A DNA stretch of 38,063 nt from Actinomycetes bacterium (GTDB lineage: Bacteria; Actinomycetota; Actinomycetes; Actinomycetales; Microbacteriaceae), in assembly GCA_023386365.1 (NCBI GenBank), contig JAEWJX010000097.1, forward strand, positions 1-38,063, in the 5' to 3' direction. A program made the position numbers and the translations under genes. How positions within the stretch are numbered: position 1 is the first letter of the stretch; each line of letters begins with the position of its first letter. Of this stretch, positions 32,860 to 38,063 are shown in pieces. The notes under the pieces were generated by a model, which ran no database searches, was not told the DNA's origin, and saw nothing but the letters and a program-made list of their open reading frames with translations.

Positions 32860-33636
32860 ATGGATGCCGCCTGGCTCGAGGCCGTCGCCTCCTCCCCCTG
32901 GCTGCTGCTGGTGCTGTTTCTGCTGGTGGTCGGGGACGCGTTCCTCGTGGTGCTGCCGAGTGAGACGCTCGTGGTGGCGATGGGTGCACTCGCTGCCTCC
33001 ACCGGTCAGCCGTCGCTGTGGCTGGTGGTGCCGATCGCCGCCGTCGGCGCGGTCGTCGGCGACAGCCTGTGCGTGGCGATCGGCCGTGGCGTCGGGACGG
33101 ACCGCTGGGCGTGGCAGCGGCGTGGCAGGGTGGGCGCGGCCATCGCACGCACCAACCGACTCGTGCTGCGACGACCGGCGGTGCTCGTGTTCACGGCCCG
33201 GTACATCCCGTTCGCGCGCATCGCGGTCAACCTCACCGTCGGCGCCGCCCGCCTCCCGTGGCGGCGATTCCTGCCCCTCTCGGCCCTCGCGGGGACGGCA
33301 TGGGCCCTCTACAACGTCGCCATCGGGGCGTTCTTCGGCACCCTGTTCGCCGACTCCCCCTGGCTCGCGATCCTCGTGTCGGTGCCGGTCGCGATCGTCG
33401 TGGGCGTCGGCATCGACCTCGTCGTGTCGCGCCGCGCCGCCTATGCTGGCGGCATGAGTTCCGACGAGAAGCCCGGCGCCGCATCCGAGGAGACCAAGCG
33501 CAAGTTCCGCGAAGCGCTCGAACGCAAGAAGAAGAACGCGCAGGACCGGCCCGCCCACCTCGACGGCGAAAGCGCCGTGCACGAGACCCACGGGCGCGCC
33601 GACCAGAAGCGCGAATTCCGCCGCAAGTCGGGCTGA
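32860..33636 (+). CDS. DedA family membrane protein fused in frame to DUF5302
   Basis: 258 residues. Residues 1-198 are a DedA/VTT-domain protein: LPSETLVVAMGALAA, GAVVGDSLCVAIGRGVG, ARYIPFARIAVNLTVGAARL with the family arginines, and a C-terminal helix ending DLVVSRRAAYAGG. DedA proteins act in undecaprenyl-phosphate or lipid scrambling and envelope homeostasis. There is no stop before the 60-residue DUF5302 part, so reading continues to 33636. A TACAAG hexamer lies six bases before the ATG at 32860, without a ribosome site. Divergent from the GT-SGNH gene. Confidence 0.85.
   Translation: MDAAWLEAVASSPWLLLVLFLLVVGDAFLVVLPSETLVVAMGALAASTGQPSLWLVVPIAAVGAVVGDSLCVAIGRGVGTDRWAWQRRGRVGAAIARTNRLVLRRPAVLVFTARYIPFARIAVNLTVGAARLPWRRFLPLSALAGTAWALYNVAIGAFFGTLFADSPWLAILVSVPVAIVVGVGIDLVVSRRAAYAGGMSSDEKPGAASEETKRKFREALERKKKNAQDRPAHLDGESAVHETHGRADQKREFRRKSG
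33442..33447 (+). promoter_or_regulatory. Internal -10 element TATGCT for DUF5302 (leaderless)
   Basis: TATGCT, GGCGGC, ATG at 33454, located inside the last codons of dedA; same spacing as the other leaderless starts in the window. Confidence 0.6.
33454..33636 (+). CDS. DUF5302 family small protein, nested in frame within the dedA reading frame
   Basis: 60-residue highly charged cytoplasmic protein: MSSDEKPGAASEETKRKFRE, ALERKKKNAQ, and the family ending QKREFRRKSG. In relatives this is a stand-alone small gene. Here it is in phase with dedA and no stop lies between, but a leaderless-type promoter precedes its ATG, so it is probably made as a separate protein, with or without a DedA fusion form. 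Function unknown. Confidence 0.75.
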   Translation: MSSDEKPGAASEETKRKFREALERKKKNAQDRPAHLDGESAVHETHGRADQKREFRRKSG

Positions 33637-33649
33637 TCCGCGTTCAGCC
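33631..33649. terminator. Small hairpin spanning both convergent stop codons
   Basis: GGCTGA-N7-TCAGCC; each arm contains one of the stop codons of DUF5302 and the lipase gene. Weak as a terminator (six pairs, no U-run). Confidence 0.35.
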
Positions 33650-34870
33650 GCAGGACGGCTGCGTGTCCGATCCGCTGCGCGCGGCCTTCAACCATGCCCG
33701 CACCTCGGGCAGCGCCTGGATGACGATGGTGGCATGGGTGGCCGTCGTATACGGATGGAACGCCACCCGCTCTCCCTGCTCGCAGAGGCGCTCCGCGAAA
33801 GCCTTCGTGGCCGCGGGCCGCACGAGTTCGTCCGCCTCCCCTTGCACGATGAGCAGCGGGACACCGAGGGGTGTACCGCCCGGGGTGTTCTCCTCGAGGA
33901 AACCCGCCCACGGCTCCGTCGTCGACGGGTCGCCGCTCAGGTAGGAGCCGACGAGCGGCTTCGCCAGGTCATGGAGTTCGGCGTTCTGCCCGAAGAGGCA
34001 CAGCTGCTCCATCTTCGGAGCGACTTCCGCCGCCTCCGGCGTGAGGATCGAGTCGAGCGCGAGGCCCGGATGCTCGCTCGCGTAGTCGGCCTGGTAGGCG
34101 GTGAACGCGTACGAGCCGATCGTGACCCCCGAGACGTCGTCGATGTCGTCGGCGAGCAGGGTGGCCAGGTCGGCCGCGGGAGCCGCGACCGCCGCGGTCA
34201 CCGGATGCAGTTCCGGGGCATACGAGGCTGCCTCCTGCGCCGCGAAGAGCGCCGCGTGACCGCCCTGCGAGTGGCCCCAGAAGGAGACGTCGGCGCTGAG
34301 CTCGACGTCGTCGATGGACCGGGCGGCGCGCACCGCATCCAGCATCGAGTGCCCTTCGGCCGCGCCGATGAGGTACGACGACGCCCCCGGGGCGCCGAGG
34401 CCCGGGTAGTCGGTGGCCGCGACCGCGAACCCGTCGATCAGCAGGTCGTCGAGACCCTCGATGAGACCGAGCGGCGCGAACCCGCCCGACGGCCCGCAGC
34501 GGGCGACCGCGCCGGTAGTGGGATGCCCCCACGCGATCACGGGCCAACCGCCGGCCGGCGGGTCGCCATCCGGAACCACGACGGTGCCCGACACTGCGAT
34601 ATCCGCGCCGCGCCGATCCGTCGAGTGGTACAGCACGCGCCATGCGCGGGAGCCGTCGGGGGCCGTCTCGATCGGCATCGTGCGGATGATCTCCCCCGGC
34701 GACCCCGCCGGAAGGGGATCGGGGACCACGTAGAACGACCGCGCCGCATCCTCTTGGCGCTCATGCTCCTCGAGGTCGTTCCAGACCGCGCAGCCCGAGA
34801 CCGCCAGTGCCACAACGGCAGACGCCGCCGCAGCGCGAATGCGCGTGCGGCGGCGGCGTGCGGCGACCAT
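33644..34870 (-). CDS. Secreted lipoprotein alpha/beta-hydrolase (secretory lipase family)
   Basis: 408 residues. Arg-rich N-terminus, hydrophobic signal and lipobox AVSGC (lipidated Cys27). The LIP-family hydrolase follows, with nucleophile Ser201 in WGHSQGGHAALF, acid Asp347 in VQGEADELVRP and His379 in TATHATIV. The AWGHPTTG block and DYPGLGAPGASSYL are also characteristic. Predicted membrane-tethered esterase or lipase outside the cytoplasm. ATG at 34870 fixed by TAAGAT six bases upstream. Confidence 0.92.
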   Translation of the reverse strand: MVAARRRRTRIRAAAASAVVALAVSGCAVWNDLEEHERQEDAARSFYVVPDPLPAGSPGEIIRTMPIETAPDGSRAWRVLYHSTDRRGADIAVSGTVVVPDGDPPAGGWPVIAWGHPTTGAVARCGPSGGFAPLGLIEGLDDLLIDGFAVAATDYPGLGAPGASSYLIGAAEGHSMLDAVRAARSIDDVELSADVSFWGHSQGGHAALFAAQEAASYAPELHPVTAAVAAPAADLATLLADDIDDVSGVTIGSYAFTAYQADYASEHPGLALDSILTPEAAEVAPKMEQLCLFGQNAELHDLAKPLVGSYLSGDPSTTEPWAGFLEENTPGGTPLGVPLLIVQGEADELVRPAATKAFAERLCEQGERVAFHPYTTATHATIVIQALPEVRAWLKAARSGSDTQPSCG

Positions 34871-34876
34871 GCGCCG

Positions 34877-34882
34877 ATCTTA
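34877..34882 (-). promoter_or_regulatory. -10 element TAAGAT of the lipase gene (leaderless)
   Basis: Minus-strand TAAGAT, CGGCGC, ATG; the closest to consensus TATAAT of the leaderless set, in the 26-bp gap after the FMN reductase gene. Confidence 0.65.
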
Positions 34883-34896
34883 GAGGAAGGCTCGAA

Positions 34897-35538
34897 TCAC
34901 TCCCCCGCGAGTCCACCCAGCAGGTGACCGAAGGAACGACCCTCACCGAGGAACGCATCCGGGTCGAACGGGTCGATCACCCGACGCGGCTCGCGGGCGG
35001 CGATCGCCTCGGCCAACTCGCGGGCGCCCCGCTCGATGCGCGAGCCGAGCGGCTTCACGTCGTCGGCCTGCGCACCCCAGTCGCTCGACGCGGCGAAGAC
35101 GCCCGTCGGCACCGTCTCCGCGTGGAGGTAGGCGAACAGGGGGCGGATCGCGTAGTCGATCGCCAGCGAATGCCGCGCGGTGCCCGCGTTCGCACCCAGC
35201 AGCACCGGCATCCCGTTGAGGGCGTCGGGGTCGATCACGTCGATGAACGACTTGAAGAGCCCCGAGTAGCTCGTGGAGAAGATCGGCGTCACGGCGATCA
35301 CGCCGTCGGCATCCACCACCCGGCGGATGGCTTCCTCCAAGGCCGGCGGCGCGAACCCCGTGAGCAGGTTGTTGGTGATGTCGTGCGCGAGGTCGCGCAG
35401 CTCGATCACGTCGACGGTGGCCTCGATGCCCCGCTCCCGGAGGTCGGCGACGGTGGCCGCCGACAGGCGGTCGGCCAGCATCCGCGTGGACGACGGGTTG
35501 GAGAGGCCTGCACTGATGACGGCGATGCGACGTGTCAT
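34897..35538 (-). CDS. NADPH-dependent FMN reductase, luciferase-partnered (CE1759 family)
   Basis: 213-residue flavodoxin-fold reductase supplying reduced FMN. Visible: N-terminal beta strand and SAGLSNPSSTRMLADRL phosphate loop, TPIFSTSYSGLFKSFID near residue 85-100, and LLGANAGTARHSL. Start codon overlaps the stop of the luciferase-like gene (ATGA) and has AAGGAGG upstream. The pairing with a CE1758-type monooxygenase is an established two-component arrangement in actinobacteria. Confidence 0.93.
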   Translation of the reverse strand: MTRRIAVISAGLSNPSSTRMLADRLSAATVADLRERGIEATVDVIELRDLAHDITNNLLTGFAPPALEEAIRRVVDADGVIAVTPIFSTSYSGLFKSFIDVIDPDALNGMPVLLGANAGTARHSLAIDYAIRPLFAYLHAETVPTGVFAASSDWGAQADDVKPLGSRIERGARELAEAIAAREPRRVIDPFDPDAFLGEGRSFGHLLGGLAGE

Positions 35539-36770
35539 CGCACTGCCTCCTTCCGGGTGGCGGCGGCACCGTATGCGGAACCGCTGACGGGTGTGGTGTT
35601 CTTCGAAGCGACCGCGGGGGTGTCCTGGTAGGGGCCACCCACGGTCATGTTGTTGCCGCCGGCCGACGTGGGTCGCGCCTCACGGGCCGGGCCGTCGCCG
35701 TAGATCGCGCGGACGCGGGCGGCGTGGGTGGGTGCGTCCGGCACCTCGGCGGGACGGTTTTCGGCCAGCTCCTTGCGGAGCACCGGCACCACCTCGGTGC
35801 CCAGCAGCTCGATCTGCTCCAGCACGGTCTTCAGCGGCAGACCCGCGTGGTCGACGAGGAACAGCTGGCGCTGGTAGTCGCCGTAGTGCTCGCGCATGGC
35901 CGCGTAGCGGTCGATCACCTGCTGCGGCGATCCGACGGTGAGCGGGGTGAGCTCGCTGAACTCCTCCAGCGACGGGCCGTGCCCATACACGGGCGCGTTG
36001 TCGAAGTAGGGGCGGAACTGCGCCACCGCATCCTGCGAGTTCTTCGCGATGAACGCCTGGCCGCCGAGGCCCACGATCGCCTGCTGCGCGGTGCCGTGCC
36101 CGTAGTGGGCGTACCGCTGGCGGTAGAGCGCAATGAGGCGCTGGTAATGCTCCTTCGGCCAGAAGATGTTGTTCGCGAAGAAGCCGTCACCGTAGTAGGC
36201 CGCCTGCTCGGCGATCTCGGGTGTGCGGATGGAGCCGTGCCACACGAACGGCGGCACGCCATCGAGCGGGCGCGGCGTCGAGGTGAAGCCCTGCAGTGCG
36301 GTGCGGAACTTGCCCTCCCAGTCGACCACGTCGTCCCGCCACAGCTGGTGCAGCAGGGCGTAGTTCTCGATCGCGAGCGGCAGGCCCTGGCGGATGTCCT
36401 GGCCGAACCACGGGTACACCGGCCCGGTGTTGCCGCGTCCCATGACCAGGTCGACGCGACCGCCGGTGAGGTGCTGCAGCATCGCGTAGTCCTCGGCGAT
36501 CTTCACCGGGTCGTTGGTGGTGATGAGCGTGGTCGCGGTCGACAGCTGCAGCCGGCTGGTCCGGGCCGCGATCCAGCCGAGCATGGTGGTCGGCGACGAC
36601 GGCACGAACGGCGGGTTGTGGTGCTCGCCGAGCGCGAACACGTCCAGGCCGACCTCCTCGGCCTTGAGCGCGATCGTCACCATCGCCTTGACCCGCTCCG
36701 CGTCCGTCGGCACCCGGCCGGTCGTCGGGTCCTGGGTGACGTCACCGACGGTGAACACTCCGAACTGCAT
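35535..36770 (-). CDS. LLM-class flavin-dependent monooxygenase (CE1758 family)
   Basis: 411-residue luciferase-like TIM-barrel enzyme that uses FMNH2 and O2. Core motifs: LDVFALGEHHNPPFVPSSP, LGWIAARTSRLQLSTATTLI, DLVMGRGNTGPVYPWFG, LDGVPPFVWHGSIRTPEIAE. After the barrel a tail of about 50 residues rich in Gly, Ser, Thr and Ala (from GDGPAREARP) looks disordered. Start at 36770 gives the family N-terminus MQFGVFTVGDVT. First gene of a two-gene operon with its FMN reductase; substrate unknown. Confidence 0.94.
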   Translation of the reverse strand: MQFGVFTVGDVTQDPTTGRVPTDAERVKAMVTIALKAEEVGLDVFALGEHHNPPFVPSSPTTMLGWIAARTSRLQLSTATTLITTNDPVKIAEDYAMLQHLTGGRVDLVMGRGNTGPVYPWFGQDIRQGLPLAIENYALLHQLWRDDVVDWEGKFRTALQGFTSTPRPLDGVPPFVWHGSIRTPEIAEQAAYYGDGFFANNIFWPKEHYQRLIALYRQRYAHYGHGTAQQAIVGLGGQAFIAKNSQDAVAQFRPYFDNAPVYGHGPSLEEFSELTPLTVGSPQQVIDRYAAMREHYGDYQRQLFLVDHAGLPLKTVLEQIELLGTEVVPVLRKELAENRPAEVPDAPTHAARVRAIYGDGPAREARPTSAGGNNMTVGGPYQDTPAVASKNTTPVSGSAYGAAATRKEAVR

Positions 36771-36872
36771 GGCACACGCTCCAAGCTCCTGGGTCTGACG
36801 CACAGCAGAACATAGCTGCCGAGTCAAACATTCCGCGGGTGAACTATCGCATGCCTGCTCCCGGCGCGGTGT

Positions 36873-36906
36873 GACGGCCGCCACGGCCCCGGCCCGCACG
36901 GCCGTC
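36873..36906 (-). terminator. Hairpin at the end of the FlaR-like gene
   Basis: GACGGCCG / CGGCCGTC, eight perfect pairs around an 18-base GC-rich loop, beginning within the stop codon on the minus strand. No U-run; moderate candidate. Confidence 0.35.
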
Positions 36907-37420
36907 AGGCGAGCAGCCGGGCCGCGTCGTGGTGTGAGCCGATCCGGATGAAGTCGAGGTCACCGGGGTCGGCGGCGGCGCTGGTGTACCGGTCGTGGTA
37001 GACCTCGTGGCGGGTCCACGCCCAGCGCAGCAGCGACCGCTGCGGGTCGAGCCGCAGCAGGCTGCTGAGCCGCTCGCGGTTGCCGTTCCACAGCTGCTGG
37101 CGGGTGACCGCGCGGCGGAGCGTGCGCCACAGGACCTGGCGCATGACGGTGCGCCGCGGCAGGTCGAACCAGACGACGGTGTCCGCCCGCGCCCACACCA
37201 GGTCGCGCACCGCGCCGTAGTTGCCGTCGATCACCCAGCCGTCGCCGCCGGCGAGCTCCGCGACGATGCCGCGGAACGGCTCGACCTCGATCGGCGTCCA
37301 GCCGGGCAGGTGGTAGATCGCGTCCAGCTCCACGAACGGCACCCCGAGCCGCGCCGCCAGGGCCCGGCCCAGAGTCGTCTTGCCCGACCCGGAGTTGCCC
37401 ACCACCGACACCCGCCGCAC
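36905..37420 (-). CDS. FlaR-like P-loop kinase (adenylate-kinase-related)
   Basis: 171-residue small P-loop NTPase. Walker A VVGNSGSGKTTLGRALA near residues 7-22, then VPFVELDAIYHLPGWTPIE, GWVIDGNYGAVRDLVWARAD and a basic LWRTLRRAVTR lid-like region, as in proteins annotated DNA topology modulation protein FlaR or adenylate-kinase-like. Real substrate unknown. GTG start at 37420 with GAGGA upstream; the frame is open further but there it mirrors the next gene. Twenty-five bases after the Mth938 gene, same strand. Confidence 0.85.
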   Translation of the reverse strand: MRRVSVVGNSGSGKTTLGRALAARLGVPFVELDAIYHLPGWTPIEVEPFRGIVAELAGGDGWVIDGNYGAVRDLVWARADTVVWFDLPRRTVMRQVLWRTLRRAVTRQQLWNGNRERLSSLLRLDPQRSLLRWAWTRHEVYHDRYTSAAADPGDLDFIRIGSHHDAARLLA

Positions 37421-37445
37421 GTCGCCGTCCTCTGGCCGGTCCAGG

Positions 37446-37814
37446 TCAGCAGGTGCTGTGGAACAACCCGCCGACCGCTGTCGAACCCACCAGACCGTTA
37501 TACACGTCGATGGCTTCGCGAGTCTCGGCGACGTGCACCTCGACGCCGCGGGCCGCAAGGGCCTCGACGGTCGCGTCGGGCACGCCGAGCCGCTCCTGCA
37601 TGCCGCGCGACAGCACGACCACCGTCGCGCCGTGCTCCAGCAGCTCCTCGACGTCGGCGACCTGGATGCCGGGGAAGTGCCGGGTGCCGGTCTCGTCCCA
37701 GTCCCACGCCCGCCCGCCGCCGGGCCACACCTTCAGGTCCTTCACCACGCCGAGGTCCTCGACCTCGACGCGCCCCCAGCTGACCGCGACGATCCGCGGC
37801 GACCGTGCCCCCAT
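37446..37814 (-). CDS. Mth938-like domain-containing protein
   Basis: 122-residue single-domain protein of the Mth938/NDUFAF3 fold. Family-typical text: VAVSWGRVEVEDLGVVKDLK, VWPGGGRAWDWDETGTRHFPGI, VEELLEHGATVVVLSRGMQE, GVEVHVAETREAIDVYN and the C-terminal GGLFHSTC. Function unknown in bacteria. ATG at 37814 follows GGGGAGG by eight bases. First gene of a probable pair with the FlaR-like kinase. Confidence 0.92.
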   Translation of the reverse strand: MGARSPRIVAVSWGRVEVEDLGVVKDLKVWPGGGRAWDWDETGTRHFPGIQVADVEELLEHGATVVVLSRGMQERLGVPDATVEALAARGVEVHVAETREAIDVYNGLVGSTAVGGLFHSTC

Positions 37815-37978
37815 GACGCAAACCTCCCCGAACCTGCCCTGCCGACCCGGACGCACGGTACGCCGGAACCCGCCGGTCCGCACGGACGGACGGTGCAGGT
37901 TCCGGGTGAACGGCTGAGGAGCTGGGGCCCGCCGGCGCGGTACCTTGATCGCTCGGATCGTTGGTGCAGGGAGGGTCG

Positions 37979-38063
37979 GTGCAGGTCACGCCGCCGTCCG
38001 CCAGGCTGTGGGTCAGCGTGCTCGGGGACATGACCGCCACGGTCGACGGCGCCCTCGTCGACC
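37979..38063 (+). CDS. SARP/BTAD-like transcriptional regulator, N-terminus (partial)
   Basis: Only 28 codons are visible before the right edge: after a short lead, LWVSVLGDMTATVDGALVD matches the first beta strands of the winged-helix domain of AfsR/DnrI/RedD-type regulators (pattern VLG-x-hydrophobic-x-V-x-x-x-G-x-x-V). GGGAGG precedes the GTG, and TACCTT at 37941-37946 is a possible -10. Divergent from the Mth938 gene. Identification is tentative because the diagnostic domain is mostly outside the window. Confidence 0.5.
   Translation, partial: MQVTPPSARLWVSVLGDMTATVDGALVD

Overview
The window is high-GC actinobacterial DNA. Gene order, the absence of rRNA, tRNA or mobile elements, and promoter style fit a chromosomal core region of a Micrococcales member, most likely Microbacteriaceae (inferred from gene families and order; no database search was possible). 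The backbone is a conserved minus-strand series. In transcription order it runs pnp, M16 peptidase, dapB, thyX, dapA, rnj (RNase J), ftsK, pgsA, cinA, clgR, a DUF3046 gene, recA and recX (cut by the left edge). Accessory cassettes are inserted between these anchors.

Layout: 0-3.2 kb holds recX-recA with a perfect LexA box, then a divergent SDR-fold/TetR pair. 3.2-7.9 kb holds DUF3046, clgR, cinA, pgsA and ftsK. 8.0-11.8 kb holds a MacAB-type export operon (adaptor, ATPase, permease) and a lipoprotein. 11.8-14.5 kb holds RNase J and dapA. 14.6-17.1 kb holds an AI-2E family permease overlapping cardiolipin synthase. 17.1-19.4 kb holds thyX and a thiol-redox cluster (anchored thioredoxin, DUF4395, OsmC). 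19.4-23.1 kb holds a small membrane protein, dapB, a GNAT, a histidine phosphatase and the M16 protease. 23.1-26.2 kb holds a TetR gene with a 34-bp palindrome and structured leader, a small membrane protein, an aldo/keto reductase and a PEBP protein. 26.2-32.7 kb holds pnp, three tandem exported four-cysteine paralogues and a fused glycosyltransferase-SGNH hydrolase. 32.8-36.8 kb holds DedA with an in-frame DUF5302 gene, a lipoprotein lipase and an FMN reductase/luciferase-like pair. 36.9-38.06 kb holds a FlaR-like kinase, a Mth938-domain protein and the start of a SARP-like regulator.

Functionally the core covers lysine/diaminopimelate synthesis (dapA, dapB), thymidylate synthesis (thyX), RNA turnover (pnp, rnj), chromosome segregation (ftsK), phospholipid synthesis (pgsA, cls), proteostasis control (clgR) and DNA repair (recA, recX). 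A repeated signal is a TAnnnT hexamer six or seven bases before the start codon, as expected for leaderless mRNAs. It decides several starts here.

The most unusual items are the 33-bp/11-residue tandem repeat at the RecX N-terminus, the four-cysteine exported triplet behind a GT-SGNH fusion, the DUF5302 gene nested in frame at the end of dedA, and the palindrome plus hairpin leader of the second TetR gene.
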